Source of the DNA: Nematostella vectensis
Taxonomy: Eukaryota > Cnidaria > Anthozoa > Actiniaria > Edwardsiidae
Assembly: GCF_932526225.1 (NCBI RefSeq)
Contig: NC_064038.1
Location: 3,224,001-3,288,000, forward strand
Direction: 5' to 3'
Length of the DNA: 64,000 bases
The position numbers and the translations under genes are program-made. Of this stretch, positions 10,796 through 25,600 are shown piece after piece. The notes under the pieces were generated by a model. It did no database searches. It was given only the letters and a program-made list of their open reading frames with translations, and was not told where the DNA came from. Every line of letters begins with the position of its first letter. Position 1 is the first letter of the stretch.

Positions 10796-13622
10796 ATGTT
10801 GAAGACTAACAAACTCCTTCGCCTAAAGACGAAGAGAAGCCGGCTTGTAAATGTCGTCCGTGAACATTATCTGCGTACTGACATATCATGCCATAGCAGC
10901 TTGTGTCAAGAATGCAAAAACAATAACACTCCGACGGGTACGAGTTTTAAAGGAAGCTCTGTTAATATGGATTCTTTTTCTTTAGGCATGCCATAGACCT
11001 CGTCCATGTAACATACCTGTCAACCCCAGAAAATCTCAAGGCTTGAGAATTGTTTTGGGGGGATGGGGTGGGGTATATTTATTTTTGGGTGAGGGGTGGG
11101 TAGACCCTTGCATGAGTTTTCCGTGTAGAAAGCTCTGGCGCACAAATCCACCTATAGATATCACGAGGGTAATAGATAAACTGTGCTTGCAAGGGAATTA
11201 GGCAAAATTTCGATTTAGACTCCTGCCTTATGCAGGAGAATTGGCAGGAATTATGTATCTACATGACATATGTATGATGTGCTAGATCCATCTTGGGATA
11301 CAGTATACTGTAATTTTGGAATCTATTGGGGGGGAGGGTCTGGCTGCCAAGGGAAAGTGTTATGTGTAAAACATGCCATACTAAATATTCCTATTTGGTG
11401 CATTTATCCATATCTATCTATGCATTGATTTTAACAATGATCCCAGCAGAGAACAGAGATGCATCCCCACCTTACATTGTAAGTTACCAAACCATCCCAG
11501 TATATCAAGAGGATTTAAAACACTATATACTTATAGTGAATCCTTGTGTCAAGAACTCAACTGGTTTAGTGAAAACTCTGGTGGACTTCCACAAGGACAA
11601 TAGTTTACAGTCTCATATATTTCTGTTTAGGGCTTGTTTCATTGTCATCAGATCTGACACACTATGTCGTCCCTGACTGCGAGGTACGTAAGATTTTACG
11701 TCTAATTATATTGCAAAAATAGGAATGATAAAGACATTTTATTCTGTTGTTTCAGTTTTATTGAGCAGGGGGCTCCAAAATCAAATGTGACCTTGCTCTT
11801 TTTTTTTTCAAGTACTGCAGTTTGTAGTTTATTCCTTCCCTTTGCCCCAAAGCCAAACAACATTAGAGTAAGCCTGAAAATGCATTTATTTTGGGGTAGA
11901 GCTGGCTTACTTGAATCAAGACTCATTAAAAAAATGATTTCTTACTCAGAAAAGCTCAGACAAGAAATGATCTCAACCTCTCTGTTCAAAATTTCCTCGC
12001 ATAACATAGCATCCCAACTTCATTATGCTCCAATTTCATTAACTGTTAGAATAGAATGGTTTAACTAATTGTACTTTAAGTTAACAGTCTGTGAAATTGG
12101 TTTATCTTTACAACCAAAAAATATTATAAACACAAATATTATTTGTGCATCAGCAAAATATTAATATTCAGGATACATTTCTGATTCAGTTTGTTTGGTT
12201 TTTGCAGGTTTCCAAGTTATATCTTGAGATTTTTGAATTTCCTGAGATTCAAGGTGTCATCTTTTTCCAGACCGTAAAGAATCATGTAAGTACTGTCAGA
12301 CTTTGTACTAGGAAATGCACAAACCATTCTGGACTACAACGTCCTAGTAAGACAGGCCTTTATTATTGAAAGATGTTATTAAATTAAAAAACAAATTTTC
12401 CTAAAAAAATCCCAAATTTCCCCATCTAAAGACTTTCACACCTCGTGGACCAAATGCAGTCATCTATGGAATCTTGGCAGAGACTCGTTTGCTAATCATT
12501 CTTTTTGGTTCTAGCTGCAGCACTCAGGTAGCCGTAAATTGTTGAGTCGTCTGAAGAACCTGGTAAAGGACACAAGGCAACAGTGCACATTTTTCTCTAA
12601 TGAGTTTTGTGAGGGGGCATATGTACCTAGAGAGGCAGGAGAGAGCCTACAAGATTGGCAAGCTAGGTAGGTGTGATAATGGACCAACAATGAAAACGAG
12701 TTTTTACAAAGCTAAGCACAAATTCCTTTAATACTGTAACTTTGTATAAGGGCTGCATAGATTAGAAGGTCTTTGCTTCCCAGACAGACTATACTGAATT
12801 TGCAGTCCCTGAGTCTAGAGTTTGTTTACAATAAAATGGAACATGGCTGGCAAAACAAAATGTTGATAGACTAATTGAAAAGTGGATTTTGGAAAGTCCC
12901 CTAATTTGATATCTTAGGACTTTTTGTATGTGCTTACTTTGGTACAATCATTTGACCAATGTTGTAAAGAGAATTAGAGATATTGGTCAATATAACGTCT
13001 GTTTCTACACTGTACTGGTCTCTTAAATGCATATTCTACGTTTTATCGTCAGGTGCACATATGCAGGTGTGCTGTGGTATTACCATCATCTCCATGAAAA
13101 GATGCCTCTTGTTATGGTTACCAGCTCTGAAGAGGTACACTGGATACTAGGACGATAAGCCATTGTCTTTTTTGCTATTATTGTAAAAAATATATAATTG
13201 CATTGAAAGCAGTAATATTTACATTAAAGAAAGCTTTAAAGCTCGAAAAATCTAAAGAAATTTTCTCAGACATCCAATTCGACCCCTTCCCATGAACGCG
13301 AATTTAGAATTTTTGCTAAATAATAACAAATAATAAACACTAAATAATCGAGTTTTTATAGGAAAATCACATAAACCAAAATTTCCAGGGGTCTCTGTAA
13401 GGAGGAAATATTTTTCAAAAATTAGACATTGAAAGAAAAACGTTTCCATGAATTATCAACCACTCTTTCTCATGAAGGTGATAGAGAGGTACAATGGTAG
13501 GACGATGGGTGTTTTTGTCATGTCCATGTCTGACTACATATCTGGGTTCTACCCTGGCCTTACAAGTGTTCATGAGCTGTTCGAGTCCCTGAGCACAGCC
13601 ATTGCTGTAGCAGACTCTAATA
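10796..13622 (+). other. DIS3L: DIS3L exons 1-6: PIN-like domain
   Basis: Exons 10796-10937, 11652-11683, 12208-12285, 12515-12666, 13053-13134, 13478-13622. They encode residues 1-210. Exon 2 (32 bases) is fixed by phase and by [10 protein letters not shown], the first PIN strand, which keeps its Asp. The acidic residue expected after the VMVT strand of catalytic PINs is missing (VMVTSSEE). It therefore looks like the inactive PIN known for DIS3L rather than the endonucleolytic PIN of DIS3. Confidence 0.9.
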
Positions 13623-16600
13623 GTAAGTATTGCTTGCACAGCCACACCCCTACTTGTTCCTTAAAATTCCAGAAAAAAATGGCATATTTCTTGACACTCT
13701 TGGTATGGCCCAGTAGATACATGATTCAGTAGATACAGTAGATACATGATTCAGTAGATACAGTAGATACATGATTCAGTAGATACAGTAGATACATGAT
13801 TCAGTAGATACAGTAGATACATGATTCAGTAGATACAGTAGATACATGATTCAGTAGATACAGTAGATACATGATTCAGCTTTTGGGGGTGGATAACAGT
13901 TTTCCAGTGATATGCTAGATCACAGTTTTGGACTCTGTTTGGTGTTTGCATGTAGGAGTATGAATTGTCATGTTTTGTTCGTAGAATCCCATAAAGGCCA
14001 CAAGGAATGCAGTGAATATCTACCTCTGGATGTTCTAGAAGCTGGAATAAAATCTGTAAGCACTATCCCCTCTTTGGCACCTTTGGATTACTGTACAATT
14101 ATATAGTGTAAGGTTAACATTGGCTAGCCTGGTATCCCGAATCTCCAAAGAGCCGGCTAGCAGGCTAAACGTTGGCATGCATGATAAAACATGCTTCAGA
14201 TGCGATTGGATACCTGTTCTTACATAAAAATAAAAGACAGACTTCTTTATTTTTATAGTCATGATCTTGGCGTTATGTGGAAAGCACCAAAGTTGTAAAC
14301 ACAAAACGCAGCATTCCCATTGATTCTATAGGGTTCCCCTCATTATAATGTAAAATTATTAGGACCTTCAGCTGAAAGTTGATACCACGAGTAGAATCTC
14401 AGTCCCCAATATGAGGGGTTTAAATTCAGATTCTAAACCAGGTCCAACTTATAAATCGAGACCTGCACCAGTGATTTTACATTGCTTCTACAGGGCCGGT
14501 ACATCAAGGGAAATTTGAACGTTAACAAGCATAACTCCCAGACTGAAGCTTTTATCCAAAAAAGGTGGGTAACACATGTAGGGTGTATTTGTGTCTTACC
14601 TTCTTGCTAAACATTGTGTTGATATTTTTCAATACTAAAAATATCACTGTTTATTCTATATACTGTACTTGTATTGTCTTTACTGATCGTATGTATGGGT
14701 TCTGGGGGATATTTTGTGTAGTATTAGGATAAGTTCAATTATGCAGTAGTTACTAGAACTGATTGTATGGTGTAGGGATATCTCGAGTGGCCAAGGTACT
14801 TCAGAGTCCGATGTCCTTATCTACGGCGTGGCTAACAGGTAAGTCAGACACACCTTTGTTATACTTTTCAAACAATATTGTAAAACATGAGAAACCCCCA
14901 AAAATAACCACTTAAATATAAAATATTATGCGTTATTTACTAAGTTCAATTAAAAATATTGCGTCAGCGTCCTTAGCCTTTCTCGCAGGCTCGGGAGTTA
15001 GCGACCTTAGCCTTTCTCGCAGGCTCGGGAGTTAGCGACCTTAGCCTTTCTCGCAGGCTTGGGAGTTAGCGACCTGCCTAAAAACGCCCGCGATGGAGGC
15101 TTCAGCTTCCCCAAATCAGCCGATGGAATTTTGCTAGAATGACAACATGGCGGCACATTTTATTTGTGGTAACGGCACACAGATCAGTTATGCTTCCAAC
15201 TCCCTTTTATTGTCATGCCCTGAGACTACAGTGAAAACTAAAATGTTCATATTTTAAGGAACCGCGCCGTTCATGGTGATGTCGTTGTGGTGGAGGTGTT
15301 GCCTAAATCGCAATGGAAAGGTCGCTCTACAGCACTTAAGCTACACGAGGAAGGTACATATGAATCCAGTTAATCCGCAGTCCATCAATCCGTTCTGTAA
15401 CTGCAATGTATTTAAGGTAATTGTTTTCTCAGCTGGGGAATCAACAGACGCAGAGGATTCTGGGAATAGCAGTGACGTAATGATGACGGGTCACGTGGTC
15501 GGGGTACTGCAGAGGAATTGGCGGGATTACGTGGTGTCGTTTGCAGAAGATGTGGTACGTACAGCCAAAATGGCGGCGACTCCTTGTAGCGGAGTTTTTT
15601 CTCAATGGAAAGCTTTAGCAATCCACTACAATCTGAGTTTGGCTGCCTCATGAAGTGATTTTCTAGTTGGCAAAGCATTACTGTAGTGCCTGTGTTTTTC
15701 ACCACTGGGCGTCTGTTTCAAAGCCCTGTGATGTGTAGGACTTGGTTTGCTGGTTCACGCCCTTGTTCCGAGGGATTTTCTTCGCGTTCGTTCGGTGTTC
15801 CTGCCTGGACAAACAACAAAAATTTCAATCAATCTCTCGATTGTATGACCCCTCAGTGTCGTGAAAAAGCAGAGTACCCATCTCATACAGCTTCCCTTTG
15901 CGTTTCAGGTGTCGCAAGACCAAAGGCGTTCCGCGGGCAAGGTGATTTTTACAGTTAAAATAATTCAATTTTCTTAATTACTTAGGATAAGGAATGATTC
16001 ACCACCACAAAAATAAATTAGCCTTAATTTCACACCAGACTACAGACAACATTTTTACCAATTCATTTTCATTTAATTTTAAATTTCACCATTAAAATCA
16101 ATTTTTCCTAATTTAATTTAAATTTTGACCAATTTTACGACGTCTAATAAATATTTCTTCCTCTTCCTGATCCACGTTCAGATTTTATATGATGGATAAA
16201 TTTCGAACCACCCAAAATTTCCACGAGCTGTTTAAAAAAAATACATCAAAGTTTTCAATTCAAAATAACACTGCGAACGAAAATGCAATCCCCAGTCATG
16301 ATCGTGTCTGAGTACCCCCCCCCCCCCCCCCACACCCAAGAGGGATGATCAGGGCACAAAGGGTTTATTGGTGATCCATCTAACCAGTCGTTTACTTCAT
16401 TAACAAATAATGACCAAACTATTCTAGTTTCTTCTTGTAGGCAGTTATGACAGACAGTCTACCGTGTTCTTTTGAAAAACTGCCTTTGTTACCAGATTCG
16501 TATCCCGAATAAAAGTGACACATTCCGAATAATATCGATCCACATTGCCAGCCCTAGTCAGTCACAATTCGGACATATTACACAGATTCTATCAATATTC

Positions 16601-19600
16601 GAACATATTACACAGATTCATTCAATATTTCTAGATAGATTATGTGATAAAATGCCTTCCTTGGTCAGCCGATGGAAATGCTTTCTCAAAGTTGGTACTT
16701 GCCAGATTGTTAAACATACGGCGCTTAACAAGGATTCTTTCCTGACGCAGGTCGTGGTAGTACCCTGGGACTATAGAATCCCAAAAATACGAATCAGTAC
16801 GCGACAAGTAGAGGCGTTGCGTGACCAAAGGTATGTAAGTTATAGAAAAACCATGTCACGCAACATTTTACTATAATGCTGAACCCCTTCGATAAGGAGA
16901 ACACTGGGACCAAAAGCGTGCCAAGAGGGATGTCCGAGGCGTCCGGACCCCACCTTGCTCATGTGACGAGATAGACGCGTGTCTATAGGGGTGTCCGAGG
17001 CGTCCTGACCCCACCTTGCTCATGTGACGAGATAGACGCGTGTCTAGATGGATGTCCGAGGCGTCCGGACCCCACCCTGCTCATGTGACGAGACAGACGC
17101 GTGTCCAGAGGGATGTCCGAGGCGTCCGGACCCCACCTTGCTCATGTGACGAGATAGACGCGTGTCTAGAGAGATGTCCGAGGCGTCCGGACCCCACCTT
17201 GCTCATGTGACGAGATAGACGCGTGTCCAGAGGGATGTCCGAGGCGTCCGGACCCCACCTTGCTCATGTGACGAGATAGACGCGTGTCTAGAGGGATGTC
17301 CGAGGCGTCCGGACCCCACCTTGCTCATGTGACGAGATAGACGCGTGTCTAGAAGGATGTCCGAGGCGTCCGGACCTTACCCTGCTCATGTGACGAGATA
17401 GACGCGTGTCTAGAGGGATGTCCGAGACGTCCGTACCCCACCTTGCTCATGTGACGAGATAGACGCGTGTCTAGAGGGATGTCCGAGGCGTCCGGACCCC
17501 ACCTTGCTCATGTGACGAGATAGACGCGGGTCTAGAGGGATGTCCGAGGCGTCCGGACCCCACCTTGCTCATGTGACGAGATAGACGCGTGTCTAGAGGG
17601 ATGTCCGAGGCGTCCGGACCCCACCTTGCTCATGTGACGAGATAGACGCGTGTCTAGAAGGATGTCCGAGGCGTCCGGACCTTACCCTGCTCATGTGACG
17701 AGATAGACGCGTGTCTAGAGGGATGTCCGAGACGTCCGTACCCCACCTTGCTCATGTGACGAGATAGACGCGTGTCTAGAGGGATGTCCGAGGCGTCCGG
17801 ACCCCACCTTGCTCATGTGACGAGATAGACGCGGGTCTAGAGGGATGTCCGAGGCGTCCTGACCCCACCTTGCTCATGTGACGAGATAGACGCGTGTCTA
17901 GAGGGATGTCCGAGGCGTCCGGACCCCACCTTGCTCATGTGACGAGATAGACGCGTGTCTAGAGGGATGTCCGAGGCGTCCGGACCCCACCTTGCTCATG
18001 TGACGAGATAGACGCGTGTCTAGAGGGATGTCCGAGGCGTCCTGACCCCACCTTGCTCATGTGACGAGATAGACGCATGTCTAGAGGGATGTCCGAGGCG
18101 TCCGGACCCCACCTTGCTCATGTGACGAGATAGACACGGGTCTAGAGGGATGTCCGAGGCGTCCGGACCCCACCTTGCTCATGTGACGAGATAGACGCGT
18201 GTCTAGAGGGATGTCCGAGGCGTCCGGACCCCACCTTGCTCATGTGACGAGATAGACGCATGTCTAGAGGGATGTCCGAGACGTCCGTACCCCCCCCCCT
18301 TCTCATGTGACGGGATAGACGCGTGTCTAGAGGGATGTCCGAGGCGTCCGGACCCCACCCTGCTCATGTGACGAGATAGACGCATGTCTAGAGGGATGTC
18401 CGAGGCGTCCGGACCCCACCCTGCTCATGTGACGAGATAGACGCGTGTCTAGAGGGATGTCCGAGGCGTCCGGACCCCACCTTGCTCATGTGACGAGATA
18501 GACGCGTGTCTAGAGGGATGTCCGAGGCGTCCGGACCCCACCTTGCTCATGTGACGAGATAGACGCGTGTCTAGAGGGATGTCCGAGGCGTCCGGACCCC
18601 ACCTTGCTCATGTGACGAGATATATGAGTGTGAATACGATTGAGCCCTTCGCTGGTAGTTAAAAAGATGGCTAAAGGGGGAGGGGTAAACCCTCCCCCTA
18701 GATCCGCTACTGATACCCAATATGCTACAATCATTCCAACACTATATTCCAGGTTCATAGTCCGCATTGATTCATGGGAAGTGGACTCCATGTATCCCAG
18801 TGGGCATTTCGTGCGCGCTCTCGGCCTTATTGGTGACTTGGAGACGGAGGTAGCCACCCTTATGGTGGAGCATACATTATCTGCGCCCCCATTCACAGAC
18901 GGTCAGCTGAAAGAGTTGCCTAGTGACAGCCCAACGGAACCTTGGGTAATCTCAGAGGAAGAAGTGTGCAGAAGGCGCGACTTAAGGTATAAATTTTGTT
19001 TATATAGCACCATTTCCTAAATCTCAGTGGCGCTTCACATTTATAATCCTTTTACGTATTCCCCTTCTGGGAACTGAGGAACACAAGCTTCTACTAAGCT
19101 TACATACGTTCACCAAGTCAAATTCAGGGCCCAAAAACGGAAAGATACTATCCATGTCTTGAACGGGAATCAAACCCGTTTCAGCAGGGGAAAGGCCCCC
19201 TGACACACTAACCACTGGGCCACCTGTGGTGAGAGCCTCCATACGCTGACACACTGGGCCACCTGTGGTGAGAGCCCCCATACGCTGACACACTGGGCCC
19301 CCTGTGGTGAGAGCCCCTATACGCTGACACACTGGGCCCCCTGTGGTGAGAGCCCCCAACGGTGACACACTGGGTCCCCTGTGGTGAGAGACCCCATACG
19401 CTGACATGCTAACACAATAGGCCCCCTTTGGTGAGAGCCCCAACTGTGACACACTGGGCCCCCTGTGGTGAGAGACCCCATACGCTGACATGCTAACACA
19501 CTAGGCCCCCTTTGGTGAGAGCCCCAACGGTGACACACTGGGCCCCCTGTGGTGAAAGACCCCATACGCTGACATGCTAACACACTAGGCCCCCTTTGGT

Positions 19601-22600
19601 GAGAGCCCCAACGGTGACACACTGGGCCCCCAGTGGTGAGAGACCCCATACGCTGACATGCTAACACACTGGGCCCCCTGTAGTGAGAGCCCCCAACGGT
19701 GACACACTGGGCCCCCTGTGGTGTGAGACCCCATACGCTGACATGCTAACACACTAGGCCCCCTTTGGTGAGAGCCCCAACGGTGACACACTGGGCCCCC
19801 AGTGGTGAGAGACCCCATACGCTGACACACTAACACACTGGGCCCCCTGTGGTGAGAGACCCCATACGCTAACGCGCTAACACACTGGGCCACCCGTGAT
19901 TCCATGTATATATTATTGTGCCCCTATATTTTCTAAAATTGTAAGGAAATGAATAGTAGGGGCGTAATACTTTCTTAATGTTACTATATTGTGCCCGCCA
20001 TCTAATGTGGCCTGCCGGCGCTTTGTAACTATGGGTGAAAAGTCACCGAGCAGTCTTAGCTGTCTCATCTCACTTTCACTGACCTTCACTTTCATTTCCA
20101 CCTCACCTCGCCTCGCCTCGCCTTGCTTCGCCCTCACCTCACTTTGCTTCATTTAATTTGTCATTATTTTGATAGCTAATAATTGTTTACACCTTGTTCA
20201 GGAAATCGCATCTTGTGTTCAGCATAGACCCTAAGGGATGCGAAGACGTGGATGATACGCTATCCATCAGGTACCATACCATGTCCTACTCAAGCCTTGC
20301 CATGCTATGCGCTGTCTGTCAAGTGCCGTTTGTTGCCATACCCTGACGTGCCTCGTTTTACCGGCCTCATGCGGTGAAACGATGGCATTGTCTTTGCCGG
20401 TAACTTAAATACTAGAATTCCACTTTAAATGATGTGTTATCAACTTTTGATAGGCAACTCAAAGATGGCAGGCTGGAGCTTGGGGTCCACATCGCTGATG
20501 TCACTCATTTTGTCCATCCGGGATCTCTAACGGATGCCGAAGCGCGATCAAGGTAAATAATCAGCATTTTTAGATAATAATAGCGGTACTAGTTTTGAGC
20601 ATCTTGGTAAATCAAGTTAATACGTATCTTCGAGTACTCTGTGTTTAATTTCTCTCTAAGGTCCACATCAGTGTATTTAGCGGACCGTCGTTACGATATG
20701 CTGCCAGAGATCCTCAGCGCGAACTTGTGCTCACTCATTAGCGGTGTTGATCGGTAAGCATTTATGCACACTATGCAGGGGTAAGCACACTATGTACAGG
20801 GGAGCCATATGAGACGATGCCGATCTCCATGTTGATGTCTTGGGTGACTGTGAGGGTGTAAATAGAGGCTTTGAGAGTTGCTATAAATGATATCAACACG
20901 GTGTAATTAGTGTTAATGGATATGGTGTTGATAAAGTATCGGCAATAATTCTGATGTTTAAAGCTGTTGTTACCGCGGCATCCCACTGTATTGATAAGAT
21001 GGCATGAAGATGACGTTTTTGTCGTTCATTATGATTATCATTATCTTGATGCTGTCGTGACGACGATGCCTATCGTTATAGTTATTGTGCTGTCTGTGGT
21101 GGCAATTATCCTAGTGCGGATATTAATGATAGTGTGATGACCCCTCCCCTTTTAGGCTCGCAATGAGCGTCATGTGGGTTTTGGGTTCGAATTATGATGT
21201 CATCAAGACTTGGTACGGCCGAACCATCATCCGTTCGTCATACAAGCTTTTCTATGAGGTTAGACAAAGGGTCACTCACCTGTTTTGTATTTATGACGGG
21301 GAGGGAGTCGAGGAATAAAAAATGGGATATTTAAACGATGCTAGGCAGAAGCTTATCCATGTGCGACGAAAGGTCTGAATTTTAAAGTTTGTGAGTTAAG
21401 GCTAAATTCAATCGTCGTATTATCCATGAGCCGTAATTATTCAATGCGAATACATGTAAATGAATCAAGTCAATTTCATCTTCATTTGAACTTAGGCTAA
21501 TTGACTTTGTAAGGGTCGCGTTCTGTTCGTGGAAGTATTTAGACTTGTGCTGGCAGCTTATCGAAGTACATATTTTTTGTGTGATATATTTTGTCTTAAG
21601 GTTGCACAAGCCATAGCAGATGGTGTGGTACCGAACGAGGATTTACTTAAAGAAATCCCTGAACTTCAAGGACTTGATTCGAGTGCAGCGAACAAAGGGT
21701 AGATCATCACCAGCAAACAAACACTGTACTTTGCTGTCTTCTCAGCTCAAGCTAAGCGCAATGAGTCTTGGACGCGGACGCACCTTTTTTGCTTTGCGGG
21801 GGCGGATCCAGGGCGGGAGGGGGGGGGGCACCCGTATAAAACATTCAAGGAATCTATTATCCTCCATACATCAGCCATAAGAAATTTCTTTAAAGTTCGG
21901 GGTCTTATATTTGGAAGGAGTTGTTTATGGTTGTTATTCATACTGTATATTCATGTTGTTCGGTTCAATGATAGATACCAGGTGTTTCGACTCGTAAAGG
22001 AGGTTTGTTTATACTGCTTGTGTGTATGGGCTTGTTTACACTAGTAGATACCAGGTGTTTCGACTCGTAAAGGAGGTTTGTTTATACTGCTTGTGTGTAT
22101 GGGTTTGTTTATACTAGTAGATACAAGTTGTTTCGACTCGTAAAGGAGGTTTGTTTATACTGCTTGTGTGTATGGGTTTGTTTATACTAGTAGATACAAG
22201 TTGTTTCGACTCGTGAAGGAGGTTTGTTTATACTGCTCGTGTGTATGGGTTTGTTTATACTGCTTGTGTGTATGGGTTTGTTTAAGTAGATACAAGTTGT
22301 TTCGACTCGTGAAGGAGGTTTGTTTATACTGCTCGTGTGTATGGGTTTGTTTATACTGCTCGTGTGTATGGGTTTGTTTATACTAGTAGATACAAGTTGT
22401 TTCGACTCGTGAAGGAGGTTTGTTTATACTGATTGTGTGTATGGGTTTGTTTAAGTAGATACAAGTTGTTTCGACTCGTGAAGGAGGTTTGTTTATAATG
22501 ATTGTGTGTATGGGTTTGTTTATACTGCTTGTGTGTATGGGTTTGTTTATACTGCTTGTGTGTATGGGTTTGTTTATACTGCTTGTGTGTATGGGTTTGT

Positions 22601-25600
22601 TTATACTGCTCGTGTGTATGGGTTTGTTTATACTGCTTGTGTGTATGGGTTTGTTTATACTGCTTGTGTGTATGGGTTTGTTTAAGTAGATACAAGTTGT
22701 TTCGACTCGTGAAGGAGCATTTTGCCACAGGCACACCGTTTATATATACAAGAGAAGAAGTATTTATTCTAAAGGGGGAGGGGGGGGGAGATTACCTATC
22801 TGCCTTGTATTCACGAGGATGTCTTTCCATAACTCCTAGAATACAAGATATACGTTGGTCTGTTCTCAAGTTGATGGATATAGCTCGATACTATAAAGCG
22901 CGAAGGCAAACACAAGGTAGGCCTCATAACGTCTCACTTACTTACCTAGTTAATTCTAGAGCAAACAGCGTGAAAAGTCCTGAAGAAACAGCCTGCTGAA
23001 CAAGCTATGCCAGTGTTGTTTGCACACCATGTTTGGATTTGAGTCAACGAGCATAGCAGTACTAGTTATGCTGTCTGTGTGCTGTAACATTCCTGATTTA
23101 ATTGTGTACTGTGGTCTTGTGTTGCTGCGTTTGCAATCTTTATACTGAGAATTACTCAGGCCCATGCCCCACCCCCCGGAGGTTGTCATTCACCAAACCG
23201 GTTCTGAGCGCTCGCGCGTCTGTCTTCCAAGCATTTTATTTTCTCTTCAGCCATATCATGTTTCCTTTCCTTTTTAGCGATTTTGTCTTTTAAAATGGTG
23301 TACTCGTTCGTTTAGGCGCGGTGGAGCTTGATAATCCAGAAGTAAAGGTCCTTCTGAATGAGAAGAAAGATATCCTTGACCTCATCGATAAACAGGTTTG
23401 CACTTGACATGTGCATGGGTGTGGATTTTTTTATACTGCTTTTGGGTGTATGTTTTGTGGAGAGGCGGATGTATTAAATGTACTATATACAAAGTACTAA
23501 ATGTAATTAAAACATCACAATATCTCATCCAAAACATCCTCACTTGCTATTTTCTTAGGACGACAAGATGGCTGCCTATAGAGACTCGAGAGGCCGATTT
23601 AGACAGCACGATTTAGTCGTATGCGACCTGCCTACGACAACGACTTACGAAGTCGAACGTTGTAGCGGAGCCACAGGCTGATTAGGACAGCACGATTTAG
23701 TCGTATGCGACCTGCCTACGACAACGACTTTCGAAGTCGAACGTTGTAGCGGAGCCACAGGCTGATTTCTACTCTACGAGTTGCACAGGTGTCGGGGCAA
23801 GTCGCATACGACTAGATCTTTCTGTCTAACTCAGACTTAACGGTTCTCCTCTTGTTCCTTGTAGGGTCTCGAGATCCACGAGACCATAGAGGAGTGCATG
23901 ATTCTTGCAAACCACTGGGTCGCCAAGAGACTGGTGCAGACCTTCCCGACATGCTCGCTGGTAAGCCATCGCCAGAGTAATCTTACCTGTCAAATATGCG
24001 ACTAGCGCAAGAGTGATTTAGCCCGCGACATCTCATTAACTCCTTTAACGTAGATAAAATATGTACTTGATATAATGTTATACATGTTACAGTATCTTTC
24101 TCCATACCCTTATAGATCGACCGGTATAGACCGGTATAGATCGACCCTGAACGTAACCCCTGCCGCCTAAATCAAAAGCATTTCCCCATTATAAGATACC
24201 ACCACTCACAAAATGTCCCTGTCCTGGTCCCTACCGATATTAACCATAGATCTTGCCGCTTAGCTTCGTCGTCACCCGCTACCCCGCCAACAGTATTTTG
24301 AAAACCTGATGCAGTGCGCCAAGGCCAAAGGCTTCACTATAAAGACCAGGTACTTTGTAACACGCTAACCATGCGACGCGCGCTACCGTGGCCGCCTTGA
24401 CAGTTTTGTCAAGAAAGCCAATGAGGATGCGAGAGACGTTATCTGATACGACGCGCGCTACCGATGCCACCCTGACAGTTTTGTGAAAAAGGGCCAATAA
24501 GGATACGGGAAAGGCTATCTGATACGACGCGCGCTACCGTGGCCACCTTAACAATTTTTGTGAAGTGGACCAATAAGGATACGAGAAACTTGCTATCTGA
24601 TACGACGCGCGCTACCGTGGCCCTCTTGGCAGTTTTGTGAAGTGAGCCAATAAGGATACGAGAGAGGATATCTGACTGGCATGAACTTCACTAACCAATC
24701 GGCGTGGCAAATAGATGATAAATTGTGCATCAGATGATCAGAACACGGTGGAATCGCCAAAACTGGTATTACGTCTTTTTCAACATTTGGTTTCCCTAAC
24801 GTTTTCTTCTGCAATACCCCCACTTCTCTATGATTAGTGATCTTAAAATATTTCAACCTAGACATTATTATACTCGAATAACTTATTCCTACAATAGCGT
24901 AGTACACGGATATTCTAGTTTATAATGAAAAATTAAACGTCATCAATAGACCGTAACTGGGAGTTTTCACGTTTAGTTTGCTGGAAAATGGTTGAAATCT
25001 ACCAGACAGAATTCACATGAGACCTTGGAATTCTCAAATTTTATTACGTCGTTTTCTAGCGTCGCCATCCTTGTTACTACCGGCTTATTGAAATTGTCCC
25101 TGTTATGATTTCTTTTTAGCTCGAACAAGTTGTTAGCAGAATCATTGGACAAATGTGAAGACCCTGACGACCCAACCTTTAACAAGGTACGGTTGATTTA
25201 TCTGATGAGCTCCTGGAAATGTTTTCATAGCACTTTCATGCTAGGCCCGATTCTTTTTTTACCCATCTGCCGTGTCGAATCTTACTTTCTAAATAGGGGA
25301 CTTGCGCTTAGAGATCACGTGACCTTTCTGGTTGGCAAATTCAAAACAAAAATTGAGAAATGACTGCGCCCTTCACACCAGAGAATGACGAAAAAATGAA
25401 ACCTTAAAATGAACTAAACCCTTTATGAAAAAAAGGAATGCTTTTGCTATTATTTTGCCGCTAAAAACCTGAAAAGTTCACACGAACAGTTTGACGTAAT
25501 CAATCAGTCAAGTTCTACACGCCAGTATTAAGTTCGGCACGGACCTGTAAACGGCTTCACTGTGAAAGCACGACACCCATCTCACGTCAAGCCTTTGATG

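Larger units (their letters stand above)
13985..18986 (+). other. DIS3L: DIS3L exons 7-14: cold-shock domains
   Basis: Exons 13985-14055, 14494-14564, 14776-14838, 15259-15353, 15433-15554, 15909-15941, 16751-16830, 18753-18986. They encode about residues 211-467. CSD1 runs from [11 protein letters not shown] through [20 protein letters not shown] and [15 protein letters not shown]. Exon 12 is only 33 bases ([11 protein letters not shown]) and was placed by phase and flanking splice sites. CSD2 begins with [11 protein letters not shown] and RIDSW and contains [12 protein letters not shown]. Confidence 0.9.

Noticed and set aside
11440-11500. Alternative DIS3L exon 2 (ASPPYI followed by GTAAGT)
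   Set aside because: Splice sites are plausible, but 11652-11683 encodes [10 protein letters not shown], which matches the conserved PIN strand and keeps phase with both neighbours.
15560-15590. Promoter-like AAAATGGCGGCGAC motif inside DIS3L intron 11
   Set aside because: YY1-like motif only. Similar ATGGCGGC motifs occur at 15148 and 49461, with no other sign of a start site.
16915-18630. CRISPR-like regular repeats
   Set aside because: Units are directly adjacent without unique spacers, the genes are intron-rich and animal, and no cas genes are present. It is a minisatellite.
19155-19235. Functional tRNA gene on the minus strand
   Set aside because: A and B boxes are present but there is no acceptor stem or clear anticodon arm. 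A tRNA-derived SINE fits better; the same applies near 30290 and 45660.
22168-22999. Overlapping plus and minus frames around 22.2-23.0 kb
   Set aside because: Mostly repeat. Only 22840-22916 is coding (DIS3L exon 20).
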